From Pseudisothecium myosuroides (lineage: Eukaryota > Streptophyta > Bryopsida > Hypnales > Lembophyllaceae): a stretch of 64,000 bases of DNA. Position 1 is the first letter of the stretch. The number at the start of each line of letters is the position of its first letter. Where the stretch lies: assembly GCA_951799445.1 (NCBI GenBank), contig OX637292.1:5149296-5213295 (forward strand). The letters run 5' to 3'. A program made the translations under genes and the position numbers. Positions 26,203 to 39,044 of this stretch are shown here, piece by piece. The notes under the pieces were generated by a model. That model made no database searches, had not been told where the DNA came from, and saw only the letters and a program-made list of their open reading frames with translations.

Positions 26203-29200
26203 TTAAGCTCTTGCAGCGGCGTTTGTTGAGCGGGGCCATTGCACACACAAGCGTGTTGTGTCGTCGTAGTCCCAGAGCCCGGCCGCCAACTGGCGCTGCA
26301 GCTTCCTCTCCCGTCCCGCAATCCAGTTGTTGTGCAACACGCGGCACCCCTGTTGCTCGCAAGACGCCCTCACGTGCTTCAGATTCTCCCAGTGCCCTCC
26401 CGAAGCGCCGTTGGGGTACCATCTCCGGTCCAAAAAGATGGCCGTCACGTTGGTCTCCGGCTCCACGCACTTGTCGTCCCCGACGCGGAACTCGCCGTCC
26501 TCGCCGCACATGGTGATGTAGAAACTGGGCTGCTCCGACATCTCCGACGACAGGGCGTGCTTCACGATCTTCATGAAGGCGGTGACTGTGGCCCTGTCTG
26601 GCCACGCGAAGTAGAACCCGGAATTCAAGCGCCGCGGTAAGTTGGCGGCCTCTGCAGTAACAACAGCAACATTGTTCAGGAGGGGTCTCCAGAGCCTTGG
26701 AAATGAATCCAGAATGATTCGTTTGGGGCCTAAGCCTGAGCTTAGCTGAGTTCACGTCGGAGGTACCAAAAGCAGCAAGAAGGAGACAAACTTTTGCATC
26801 TTATTGTTTGGTGCCATTTTCAGCGGAGAAGGGTTGAGTTTTCACAATTGTGAAAGAATGGTAATATCCAGGGGCATCTTGATATAGCAGAACCTAGTAC
26901 CATAAGTAATGTCATACGGAAAAAAAGAATGAAAGAAAAAAAACGATTGGACCTACCTGTGTCATTGTATTGATCGGTCTGTGCCACTAGAGTGCCAGGT
27001 CCGTACGACATCATTTCTTGGATTGGGTTCTGTTGTGGCACATAAAACCCACAATGGTCAGACGCTGCACCCACTGATAAGATCACAGTGACTACATGGT
27101 CAAAAGTGTTCGTTTCCATATCTATATGGGTTGGAATGAATCATTTACTTAAGAAAGGTTTAGTAAGTTTATAAAGTATAACACTTGGATAAACATAGTA
27201 ACGGATGATAGAAATATGTTTAAAGGTTAACATATCTAGGTTAATATACTCCTTCAAAGTGAAATTTCTATTTTACTTCAAGCACTAGGGGGGTAATAAT
27301 ATTCATGAGGAGATTATCCAGAGGTAAATATGGATACTACGAGCAGGGTAGGCCACTTTATGGACTGCCTTCAAAGCAAGGCAAGTGTCCACGAAGACAT
27401 ATTCCATGTCACAGTTGGTCTTTACTTTGATGGGGCTACAAAGTCTAAAGATGTCTCCTACTTAAAAACATGAAAGAATTGCGCCATTTCCATGCTCAAG
27501 GCTCGGCTTACACCGGTTTCAGCTCCATCCAGTGGTTATGCTCCAGCTTATGTTTTATCACTCCCATGAGAGTGAAATTATGGTGAGTTACGCCTCGTAG
27601 GCGTTACTCGAACTAGACAGGCACAATTTCCGGAATTCATTACGATTCTAGTACAAACATTTGCAACATTCGAGTTCTGAGACTAAAGCACCTGATAAAA
27701 AAAGACGCAGAAAGAGAGTAATCCATCGAACAAAGAGTAGAGAATTCGAAAACGTAAGACGGAGAGGCAGAAGTGTCAGACCTGGAACCAATAGACATCA
27801 ACGTCGCTGAAAAGGACTTTGAACCCAAGTTGCAAAAGGTGAAGAACTGTGCGAGACTTTATCTTCGTCACATCCTGAAAACACTTCGTCCCAAAGTGGC
27901 AGTCATCGCGGCTCACGCTCACGGTCTCTGACGATTTCACCACGGGCACACCCTGCCATCCAACCAATTTTTCAGAACCATGAAAAATTTAAAAATAAAT
28001 AAATACACATTCTAACGCAAAAGAAGCAACAGGTTGTTCAAAGCCTGGCTTCCCTCCCACCACAGTAAAGTGAGTCTTAGAACCCACTACAAACTGTACT
28101 ACCGACTACACTCGCTCTTGCATGTAAGCTGTCTGCTTATAACTGTACTAGACAAGAAAAGGAGTCACAGTTGACTTGATGAATTCCACTACTGGGGCAG
28201 GTTGACTCCTCGAAGTCCTCCACCCAATCATCAACCATTGACATGAAATTTACATGGAGAATGCACTAGAGCTGGGCACCAAACCTTCCAATTCTTGTGC
28301 CAAGAGAATAAATGGGGATGAAGTTTAAAATTCCACGAGTATCAACTACAGCAAACTAATACACAAATCTACAACTGCGGCAGGAAAATGGACATGTTGG
28401 AGGCTCTACAAATGGAACAAATCCTAAACCAGCTGGGAGATGGGGCAGTCCACTCAATTTACCTGGCTGACTGCATGTTGATAGAGCTCATCGTCCAGGG
28501 CATACACAAGGTAGTTGGAGATGTTGAGGCGCCGGAGACTGCAAACCCAACTCATGAGCATGGCCCTATAGCTGTCTCCAACAACTGACAAAATCACGAC
28601 TTTGTCAGGGCTGGCCACTCTCGCAACGAGTGCTTCCAGAGAGAACGGCAACCAGAGCTCCGAAATTCTCACGGCTCTCTTCGTTAAACGAGGGCAGCGA
28701 CTATATTCATCAGTTGCTTGTCCTAAGGTCTTACAATCCAGCGCTTGCAGTTTTCTACCAGAAGCGATTCCTCCGAACCGTTGCCCGAAGTTGAACCAAT
28801 CTGCCAGAAAAAACCAACCAATATCATCAAATCAGCTCCCACTTTGCATTCCTTGATGAAATTGTAAAGAAATCATAGAAAAAATGATGCAAAATCAGGT
28901 AAGTTACTGAAGATAAAGTTTTCATGTGATATTTCATTAATGATTACCATGTTTTGTCGGCGGGTCCTCCACTTTCTGCGCCAGTCTAAGTTTCCTGTTG
29001 TGTGGCTTGCAGGCTTCGAGAACTTCTGTTCTGTTGTAGAGACACAAACTTTGCCGAAACTTTTCTCCACATTTCACCAACTTCATGGTGACATTTGACA
29101 GATCAGCCGGTCTGTAATACAGAGACCCATACTGCATAGCCAGGACACTGTTCCCTGCTACATCCCATGGTCTTCCATGAACACCATCACCTGAAACAAG

Positions 29201-31975
29201 ACGCCTGAGTTGATGAGTATATCGTAACATGCAGTAGATGGCGAAATTCATTAGTAGTTATTAATATAAGGCGAGACTTCGCAAAATATCTTTGAACGGA
29301 TTGGGTATCTAGTGCCGTTAATAGAGGTCTACAATCTCCCACTTTGAAATACCATAAGGATTTCATGCGTAGTGGTCAAATTCGATCCCAACAGATTTGG
29401 CTCTTTTATCCAAAGATCTCTCCACAACTCTATACATCTCCCAAAAATCACACTCCAAGCCTGTTAAAATGCTTATAGTAAAGCAAATATTATTTTCTAC
29501 CTTAATCCTGAGTGGTTCTCACTATTGCCTCATTTCATCATGAAAAGGCTTGTGCATCGCTTTACCATTGTAAAGCCGGCTTGCAACATGCTGAGGAGCG
29601 ACAAGAGTGATGACGTCACTCCCATCAATAACAGTGCGATACTTGGAAACGAGAGCTTCCGTCAACAGCCACTCACTGTGATGCCCACTCCCATACACAA
29701 AAGGTGGAATGACTCCTGCATGCAAAGGAGCCTCAGCTTTATTCCACGCCCACAGGCCTGGACCATAGCAGTCGCTACTAGAGCCCTTGAATTTCACGAT
29801 CTTCCGCACCTGTTAAACAGCACACGAGCTTAAAATCACTCCAGCTGAACAACTACAATAAAATACCACGCGGATAATTAAAAAAATGCTCCTAACTAAA
29901 ACGAAAATATATAATTTCATACGTCTTGCCATATAAACCTCAGCATAATCAGCATTGAAAATATCCAAAATGCCATTATTCCTAAACTATAGAAGCCATA
30001 AGAAATTCATTATTGGAACAATCGTACTATTGTGTTTATAACATCTCATTTTCATTCGTGCTAGAACTTTCTACATTTCAACCCATTGCTCTAGAGACAA
30101 AAAAGGGTTGAGTACATAAAAACCCCAAATTTGTATGCTCACCTCATCGTCATCTGAGAACGCACCATCGCTGCGCAGCCAGAACTCAGAAGGGCCTTGC
30201 AAGTCAAAAGGAAACAAGGTCGTGCGTAGGGGTTTTGCAACAAGCAGCCAGTTGCTGTCTGCTGCCCTCACTTTGGTAATCGCCGCGGTGAAGTCATTTA
30301 GAAGAACTAGGTTGGGGTCTAAGAGCACTATAATGTCTGAGTCCGAAGCCTGTGCTCGTCCTACCATGCTGTGGAACATAGGATTCCCCATAAATCTGCT
30401 CGAAACAACAAAGAGCAGCTCACTGTTAACTCAGATTGCAGAAAGAATGAATAAGACACCATGTTTAACCTTGATTCCGTCACAGGCAAAAGAGTAAATA
30501 GTTTCACATAAAGAAGGTCTTGGTGGATTCTTCCAATTCATTCGGTAAAATGGATGCACATAACATTCTTTACCAATGCAACTGAGGTCCCTTGTGAAAT
30601 TTGACGCACATAAATGTGACAAATAACCCATGTCACACTACCTTCCAAGATCTCTTTCAGACACCTCCACTTTCAAGCATCTACCAAGGTAGGGTTGCAC
30701 ACGTACGAGCTGGCATATGCTCTATTATATAACTGTCTCTATTATTAAGACAGGAACATTTCAAACTTGGTAAGGAATGTTACTCAATGAATCAATGAGG
30801 TGAATGAGAAAGAAAGACGCACGTGAGGTCGATTTCTGAGTCAACAGAGACATGAGGTTGTAAAGTCAGCGCAAAAGCTTTGAGTGAAGGGTGGCGTCCC
30901 ATGAGAACCACATGAGGGCGAGAGTCCAGTCGCAGCCACGAATGAATGGCCAAAGACTGCCGCACACCTTCAGCTCCATCAAAAGGAGCTGGAGCCGTGT
31001 AAAATGTAATGCTAACACTCCGCATCTCTTTCTCGGGCAACACCAGCAACGCCCGCTCTGTGAATTTCCAACAGTCAATTGATTGGAATAAGATCGACCG
31101 AAAAAAACAATGCACCAATTCCAGTAAACTCCAATGGATCCCCTCCGATCGTCACAACCACATTTCATTCCCAAACACAAGTCTTCATCAATTCCAACAT
31201 TTTCATCTTCAGCACAAATTGATAATCAGAAGCAAATCTGAAACTATCCTGTGGAAAAGGACGAAAAGGGAAAAGAAAACAAGCAATTCCAGAAGTTCCA
31301 TTGGATCAGCAACGATCCTTAAAAACCACATTCCATTCCCAAAAAAAATCTTCGTAGTTTCCAGCTTTTGCATCCTTAATATAAAAATAATAAATAAATA
31401 AATAAATCTAGAACCATTGTGTGGAGAAGAGAAGGGGAAAAAAAATTCCAGTAGTCTCATCGGATCTATGCTGATCTACTACATTCAACCATATTTCATT
31501 ATTTCCAATACTTGCATTCACAAATTACAATAACAAATTGCGAATTATAAGTACAGGTAATAAATCTGAAACCATTGAATGGGGAAAACCGATTCCAGTA
31601 GTCCCAATGGATCCGCACCGATCCTTCACCACCACATTTCCTCTCCCAATCAATTCCTCCTAATTTCCTTCATTAGCATTCTTAATCATCTTAATCAAAA
31701 ATTACAATAAACAAATCGAAAAATCATTGAGTGCACAAAAGAAACAGAATTTCAAGAAAGAAGAAAGCGGCAAATCTATTTCGCTTCCATCAAACCTAGG
31801 GTTCTGATGCAAAGAAGCAAAATTAGTAATCCGGTGAGGACGTACCCGGGAGCTCTACTTCCACCATCCTATCACTCTCCATTACCGCAGGCAAGAGCTG
31901 CGTCGCGCGCAGCGAGATGATAAGCAGCAGCACCGCCGCCGTGCTCAATAGCGCCTGCATCACCTGCGCCTCCAT
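26203..31975 (-). CDS. Family GT77 glycosyltransferase, RAY1-like, 9 exons, 711 aa
   Basis: Exons (minus strand): 31975-31846, 31057-30823, 30395-30143, 29809-29566, 29190-28948, 28800-28463, 27952-27782, 27029-26957, 26651-26203. They total 2136 nt with consistent phase. Residues about 7-23 form a single membrane anchor (LLSTAAVLLLIISL), as in type II Golgi enzymes. Residues 44-370 are an N-terminal domain with VSITFYTAPAPF, LLDPNLVLLNDF and HAGVIPPFVYG. The C-terminal GT77 domain has VVILSVVGDSYRAML, the DxD motif LFSDVDVYW (D531, D533), RRLNSGFYFAW (569-579), VGDDKCVEPETN, and CRVLHNNWIAG (HNNW 669-672). The C-terminal domain resembles the plant RAY1 group, putative arabinofuranosyltransferases acting on cell-wall glycoproteins; the exact donor and acceptor are inference. 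Exon 4 must end at 29566, because a later donor at 29522 would create a stop. Confidence 0.85.
31116..31745. repeat. Degenerate tandem repeat in intron 1 of the GT77 gene
   Basis: Four imperfect units begin with ATTCCAGwAGTyCCAnTGGAT at 31118, 31286, 31445 and 31592 (spacings 168, 159 and 147). Each then has GATCC, CCACATTTC, TCCCAA and ACAATTTT-like parts in the same order. They fill nearly the whole first intron (31058-31845). Confidence 0.65.
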
Positions 31976-32430
31976 CCTTCCCCCCCCCCGTCCCCCCCGA
32001 AACTCCACACTAAATCCTCAATTCAGCCGCCTCATTTGACTTCTCCCACGCGATCGAGCCTCCTCGTCAAAACAAACCCCCGAAACCACCATCCGTCCTC
32101 TCACACGCTGGACGCAAATCCTCCCACACTCCATTGGACTAGCTAGGACCGCCGCTGCAGTTGCAGCTGCAGCCATTCATGTCGCAAAAACGCCATTCTG
32201 CACCAAAACCCTCGCCGGAGAGCTTCTTGGATCGTGCTCTTCCTGCGCCGCCCGAACGTGGAGACACGATTGCGACGACGTGCGAGACGGAGACGCACAA
32301 CTGCAAGCAAGATTGGCAGCGAGCGAGGGGGGACGTGCGCAGGAGGCCAAGAGGCAGGCGCAGAGAGAGAGAGGAGCCGAAAGTAGTGAGACCGGAGATC
32401 ACGAATGGTAAGTAACTTAGTGAGTCTGCA
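31976..32430 (-). promoter_or_regulatory. Leader and promoter region of the GT77 gene
   Basis: GC-rich, with C-runs at 31981-31998, lying directly upstream of the minus-strand start codon. On the plus strand an open frame from ATG 32179 runs to a good splice donor (AATG/GTAAGT at 32408). The region may fire in both directions or simply be the GT77 promoter. Confidence 0.4.
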
Positions 32431-34845
32431 TGGTGAGTGGTGAGTTCAGTTTGCGGCATCGATCGTGTTCGAGTTGCGTATTGTATTGTTGTGGGCGTGC
32501 GGTGGTGGGTCCCTTGGGCCAAGTGGTGGGCCTATCTTTATCTTAATTCTTTGTTTTTATCTATTTGGGGGAGAAAATAGGTAAAATTCTTCTATTTTTA
32601 AATGTCAACTTGGAACTGTTGGATTCCTTTTTTTAAAGTGCGGTGATCAATTACTCACTAACTGCCTGGTCTTTGGGTGAGTTTTTTACTTTTCTTTTCT
32701 TTTTTTTCCTGTTTTTAGGGGGGTTTGAACAAATGGGCTTGCTTGGGTGCGTCTTTTTCAGTGTTTTCAAAGAACATGTGTTTGACCACTTTGGAGTTTT
32801 GTGCGGTTTAGGGTTTTGGGCAGGGATTTGAACTCACTGTTGTAATTTTTGAAGTAATTAGTTTATTTCCATTAATCTGAAATGATTAATGCTTAAGGGA
32901 TTTGGACAAAATATAAACGATTGAGCTATATAAATGGTACTTCCACAATATTTGGAAGTTTGCATTAGAAGTAAAATGCTAAACCAAATTTTTAGAAATT
33001 AACTCATATAAGTGCGCCTGACTTCGAAAAATAAACTTTTTGAGTTCAAAAATTGACCTCACAAATAGATATTAATAAATAAGTAGAATAAAAATCCTAA
33101 AAATCAATTGTATTAGAACTTAATATTTTGAACTCAAAGGAGAAAAAATCTTGTAAAAATTATAAATATTCATTTCTGGTCAATTCAATTAAAAAAAAAA
33201 TTTAATTCTTGTTTCAAATTTTATTGAAAATTTCCTAGTTACTTAGTGTAACCATTGAGTTGATTGTATAGATATGACTTATGGATCATATCTTACAACT
33301 TTTGTTTGATGGCCATCGTTAAATTACTCTTCTAAGTTGCATTATATAATACACTTCCACAATTTTGGAAATCTGGACTATCGGGCGATTGCACAAAACA
33401 CCTATACTATTTTTTGTCACACGTTACAAGCTGATTTGATTTTTGGCCATAACTTTTGCGTTCATGCTCCAAATGACTCAAATTTCATAGGCAAGACACT
33501 TATGACCATTATATAGCATGTCTAATTTTTTGGAATTTTAAAAAATATTTTACTATTTAAAAATAGCCCCTAATTATATGTCACATTTGCTAGTTTGGTT
33601 TTTTTTTAACAAAGTAGTACCAAAAGAAATGAATTTGGAGTTGAAGTTTGGAGGGAATGGTCTTGTAGTACATTTTACCTATTGTCAAAGGATTTCTAAA
33701 AATAATTAATTATATGTCGTGTAGAACTCTACAAAGTCTTGTACAAAGTGAGCTTCTTTTTGCTTGCATTTCGAAACATGTAAAAAAATATTTTGGTGGT
33801 TTTTTTGGTGAATGACCATCTCCATTAAGTTGTTATAAATGGACAATCTTTATTTATTTATTTATTTATTTTTCTAATTTTTCCTAATTAAAACATCAAT
33901 TAATGTATTTTCTTGAGATTTGGTACTTTTCTAGTTCTCCTACTTAGAGAATTTTTCTATAGTTTTCCTTTGGTCATTACCTTCATCTTATAGGTGTATG
34001 CATTGACCATACTTTTAAGAAAATTAAAAATTGTTTTCCTAATTTTAAAGTACTAGAAAAAAATGGCATGAGTATTGTGAAACGCAACAAAATTGACAAG
34101 TGTTTTGTATAATCACCTTGTCTTCTGGTCTTTATCCCCCCTAAGTGCCTTTGTCACGAGGGCAAATGCCGGAGATTTATAAAATATGAAATTGATGATC
34201 ATAAATTGTACAAAAATTTCTCTCTTTGGACAGAGATGTAACTGTAAAATCTTGAGGTGTGGAATTGATATTCTATTTCCTTTGTCCCAAAATGATCTTT
34301 GCGTTGGCCTTAATTTTTTGTCCCAAAATGATCTTCCTATTGCATTTTGAGACGTTGCGAATTGGTCAGATTTGGTTTTCAATTGCTATTTGGAATCAAC
34401 AAAACAACTCCAAGTAGTAATTCACCCTCCATCGATGCAATCATCAATCATCAATAAAAAAAAATGAAATGACTAAAGGGGTCAATCATCATTGTTCATT
34501 CTTATTTTTTGCATCTCTTTGAATATTGCATGATTGAAGGAGATGAAGCTCTGGGAGGTGGAACAAAGGGCCACACATGGTCTTGGGCATATACTAAATG
34601 CCTACAAAATGATAACCTCACACTCAACAATTGATTGACTAGTGGTGCTCCTTGAAAATGCCCAAAAAATTATACTTTTCAATATTCCAAAACTACACTT
34701 TGAAAAGGGCTCCAAAACTCAAAGTTTCTAGAATGCTAGGAGTGCACCAAACTCTATTTATAGTGCAAAATTGGTTTTTAAAATGTTGCTTTTAGCCTTA
34801 ATTTAGAACATTTTGTCCAACAACAAGATCATTTGGGGACAAAGG
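32431..34845. other. AT-rich intergenic tract with repeat relics
   Basis: No gene is visible. Bases 33070-33360 resemble 1135-1465, and 33430-33550 weakly resembles 600-720 (GGCCATAACTTTTG). A TTTA microsatellite lies at 33850-33872. The remainder has no recognisable feature. Confidence 0.3.
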
Positions 34846-35126
34846 TACATCACAAAGTTTAGACCCTACGGTTTGTCAACAATTATCATGTGGTAATCAT
34901 TGTTTCATGGGTTCGCACGTTAATTACAATTTGTTGCATCATTACAATGCATTACTTCACATCCTTATCACATCGTTACAATGCATTACTTGCAACTGCA
35001 TCGTAACAATGTGAAGTAATGCATCATAATGATGCAATAAATTATAATTAACGTGCAAACCCATGAAACAACGATGACCACATGATAACTGTTGATTAAC
35101 CGTAGGGTCTAAACTTTATAATGTAG
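34846..35126. mobile_element. Foldback (hairpin) element, about 280 bp
   Basis: The left arm (34846 to about 34972) and right arm (about 35005-35126) are near-perfect inverted copies: AAGTTTAGACCCTACGG against CCGTAGGGTCTAAACTTT, and TTTCATGGGTTCGCACGTTA against TAACGTGCAAACCCATGAAA. The loop contains a second small inverted pair (CATCGTTACAATGCATTACT and GCATCGTAACAATG). No reading frame; a MITE or foldback element is the simplest reading. Confidence 0.75.
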
Positions 35127-35749
35127 TAAAACTTAAACTACATTGTTGAATGTTAAGAATTCCGCCTAATGATTTAGGAATTATAAAATTTAACCATGAA
35201 AATATTGGTGTTGACTTCAATGAGAAGCTCTTTTTGCAACAAATGTAAGCCTATAGCATTTGATGACAATTTCGTAAAGTTTAAAAAAAAAAATTATGAT
35301 TGCAAGATTGATGAATGAATATTTGTGAATGGAATATCTATACAATTTTTTGAGTTGAACCTTGCAATTAGAAGTTTCCTTGTCAAAAAGAATAGAACAA
35401 CATTTGTGTCATGTGTGGCGCATCAGGGTGCTATTTCTCGTTGATTGCAAGTATGTGGAGGCAAGAAGTTAATTTGGAAGGCTTATAGTGTGGAAGAGGC
35501 TTGCCAAGAGACTTATAGACTTAAGTTAAACAATTCTCAACAGATATTTACTTACCTAAATCCATGCTCAACACAACATTCACTTTAATTGAACTCTATG
35601 ATATTCATGAATGAATAATTAATTCTTTAGAATTTTAAAACACTCTCTACACCTAAATGATTGAAGCATCATGTTTTGGTGATTATTAAATTGTGGAGTA
35701 AAGTTGTATTTTACCAAAGCTTTATTTTTTATATTTTTTTCTAATTGAA
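35127..35749. other. AT-rich intergenic tract
   Basis: No gene, clear repeat or element end seen. Confidence 0.3.
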
Positions 35750-36291
35750 GACCTTTAAAGTCTATTTTAAATATTAAAAAAATCCAATTTTATGATTTTC
35801 CTATTGAAGATTTTGTGCAAGGGTATCCATTGCAAATCTTTGTTTTCTTTAATATTAGAAGCTCTTGGAGATGAGATTCAAATACATTAGATCTTAGGGG
35901 GTGAAATCACATTCGAAATTCATTTAAAAAAATTATAGACTAGATTTTGGAAAGCTATAAATCAATTATGATTATGCATGCTATGTCCTTTTAACCTAAT
36001 ATTTTTTTCATGACTTCAATTTTAGATTTCATTTCATAAAAAAAAGATCAAAAGACTTTGAATGACTTTTATAGTTTTGGCACCCTTTTGACCAAACATG
36101 ATAATCTTTCAATCCATATGTAATATTGTTGAATTTTCTTTTTTTTACGTGATCCATAAAACATTTAGTTTTAATTCATATGATTATAATTTTTTTTAAA
36201 TTTATAAAACTTATCAAAACTTAAATATTTGTGTAGTTTTGAGTAACTCCGAGAAGCTTAGAAAAGGCCTTGGGCATTGAGGGATTCAAGA
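35750..36291. mobile_element. Degenerate relative of the TTAA-bounded element
   Basis: Similar throughout to 48040-48602: AAGATTTTGTGCAAGGGTA, GAnnTTCAAATACATTAGATC, AATTCATTTAAAAAAATT, TATAATCTTTCAATCC, and the end GGCCTTGGGCATTGAGGGA. The terminal TTAA and the left end are lost. Confidence 0.6.
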
Positions 36292-37616
36292 ACAATTCCA
36301 TAAATCAAACATCTTAAATCTACTTATAAACCCACAAATCACTTTATAAACTAAAAAAAACTACATAAATAAATGAGCCACCTTGTGATGAAAGGATAAA
36401 TTGTATTATTTAAAAAATAAATCAATTTCATTTATAACATCATGTATTCAAACAAAATCACAATATGACATGTGGCCTTTTTTAATACAAAAATGACTAA
36501 ATTTATACCAAATTTGACCTTCACGTAGAATATTACAATTTAAACTTGCAAATTTATTTATAAATTTGTTAAGATTTTTCATTCTCCAAAGTCTCCCAAG
36601 TATCAAACTATAAGTTAGTCACTTTGATTATTATTATTATTATTTAATTGTTCAACAAATCTATTGCTATCATGACCAACTATTTTAATTCATGGTTTTG
36701 CAATTTACAAGGTACTAGGTTTAGTAGTAATGCATATAATTCTACACCCTAAACATTCAAGCTTATGCATGGATATGTTGTGATGCTATAGTGATATAAA
36801 TGATGATGCTAATTTTGTGTTTATGAACACATTTGAATTGTAAAGGATATATAGGGAGTAATTTGTTTTCAAAAATATGTGTTTATACATGCAAAGAAAG
36901 GAAATAGTTTTATACAAGTACAATGAATGTTGTCCCATTGTTTGTATTGTTCATACTTTGTTATTTCATGTTTCTTATTTCCTTGTATGTGTTGTTCAAT
37001 CTTTGTGATGCTTTTCAATTTTTTTTCTATACACATGATTATATTGAAATGTCATCATATATTGTTTGACAGCACATCTAATTGGATGCAAGAAAATAAA
37101 TTGAATTCCATACATATTTTCTTGGTACTTTTTTTCCTAACTCTTTGCTTTCATATTGAGTTTCAATTAACTTTTTTTCCTTATAAAGAATATAGCCTAC
37201 AAAAAGTTACATTGACATGGATAGTATAAGTAATGATAGATTGTCATAATATAAGTCATTTTAGAAAATTAATTAATTGTAAGGAACCTTTTATTTCTAT
37301 CTTGGAGGTAAATAGTCCCCTAAAAAATACCTCATTGCCACACATGGTACAAAAAATCCCCTTAGAGTGCCCTACCCGAGTTGTGATTGGAAAAATGTTT
37401 TGAAATAAAGATCCTTTTTTTCATATATGTTTTTTGAAAAAAATATTGCAATGAATTTAGCATCTATTTATAGATGTATTTTTTGCCGATAGTAGCCACC
37501 AAATACGTATGTGTCTTGATAATTATATTCAATAAATTCAATTATCTTTTGTTGTTATCATGAACTTTGCGGGAAGAGTTTCAGTAGATTTAGACACTTT
37601 TGACACCATTGTAAAA
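36292..37616. other. AT-rich intergenic tract
   Basis: The 100-codon open frame at 36927-37229 is rich in Phe, Leu and Ile and looks like chance in AT-rich DNA. Nothing else is supported. Confidence 0.3.
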
Positions 37617-38175
37617 TTAACCCTTTAGGGCCGAGCATGCCAATTTTGGTCTTTTTAAGCTGAATTTTGAAAATTGGAACACTTTCCTAGCTTTAGTTGC
37701 CTGTGAGGTGTGAACAAGATGTGAGGGCACGGGAATTCCACTTCCAATGAGCCATTGGCCATCAAATTTGGAGCAATAATGATTTGTCTATGGCAATTTG
37801 AAGTTGGGATTTCTAAAGTTTCAAAATGCAATGTGGAACATGTTTCTCTATCGAATTTATTTGTGTATAACTAAAGAGAGAATGCCAACTTCACCATACT
37901 GTTCATTATAATTTCCTCTATTTTCTATAAAAATTTCATGGTAAAGTGAGCTTTTTTGTAATTACTATGAGTTTTCAAAGATAGAAATTCTAAAAAATCT
38001 TATAAATTTCATTTTTTTCCCAAAAAATATTTAAAAATCAGATCAGATAGAAGATATGCATGGTTATTTGTGGAAAAATAATAATTTAAATTAAATTATA
38101 AAATTTTAATATGCAAATTTGATTCCAAAAGAATTCAAGAGGTTGCTTGGGGCTCCTTAGGCCCTAAAGGGTTAA
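37617..38175. mobile_element. TTAA-bounded element, 559 bp
   Basis: Left end TTAACCCTTTAGGGCC (37617-37632) and right end GGCCCTAAAGGGTTAA (38160-38175) are perfect inverted repeats including the TTAA. The interior has no coding frame and differs from the other copies. Consistent with a non-autonomous piggyBac-like element. Confidence 0.75.
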
Positions 38176-39044
38176 TAGTCATGATTCTTAATATTAACCT
38201 ATGAGCGTCCAAGCGCCTCAAATTCGGCCTCCCAAAGGATCTGACCTACTCCCTTTAGTAGTTGAAGGTGAAAGAAAAGAGGAAAATTCCCTATTCAATT
38301 AAAACAAATATTGAGAGTTTGCACATAAACATTGAATTTAATTGTGAACCTTGAATTATAGTTGTAAGGACTTAAAGCATTGAGATTTTATGTATAATGC
38401 AAGTTTATAGTGTTTAGAAATACTTCATACATATGGATGTGTATACACATACACACATATTTATATATAGAAGTCACATAGGACTTCACAACAAATATTT
38501 AATATCTTAACAATTAAGTCCAGTAAACTACTTTAACTACTGAAGGGAGTAGGTCAGATACAAATCATTGTTCTTTCTTGTTAAATTATCATTATAAGTG
38601 AGAGACTTAAGAAATATATCAATCCATTTATCAATGGACAATTATAATGTAGGATATTATAACAATACTTGTATTATTAAAGTTTTCAATTTTGACATTC
38701 CGTCCATGCCTATTTAAACGCACAATTAGGATAATATTGAACTTTGAAACATTGTGACATAATATTGTTGGATATAAAAATGACATTGAAGAAATTATTT
38801 GGATTGTAATGATATAAATATTGAGCAAGTCTAGCAAAAAAATAATTTTAAGACTGGATGCCATTTGTTTTTAAAATTTATTGTTTTTAAAATTAAATTT
38901 TGTCTAAAAAAAAAAAAATCTTGCAAAATCTTTCCATTGTAAGTATATTATTTGACAACAATTTGCCAATATTATTATTTACTTACAATGAATCCAAAAG
39001 AGGCAAACATAACCATTTGATTAACACATGCTTGGCCTCCAATC
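38176..39044. other. AT-rich intergenic tract
   Basis: No gene or element ends recognised. The last eight bases, CTCCAATC (39037-39044), are repeated at 40036-40043 on the far side of the next element. Confidence 0.3.

Noticed and set aside
26239..26640. Plus-strand open frames over the GT77 last exon
   Set aside because: Shadows of a GC-rich coding exon; no family resemblance.
29523..29809. Longer version of GT77 exon 4
   Set aside because: The donor at 29522 gives a TAG stop at the junction; the donor after 29566 restores phase and the conserved sequence.
33850..33872. Regular short repeats as a possible CRISPR-like array
   Set aside because: Simple TTTA microsatellite without spacers, in a plant nuclear context.
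36927..37229. 100-codon hydrophobic frame
   Set aside because: Phe/Leu/Ile-rich translation expected from T-rich DNA; no neighbours, splice signals or family resemblance.
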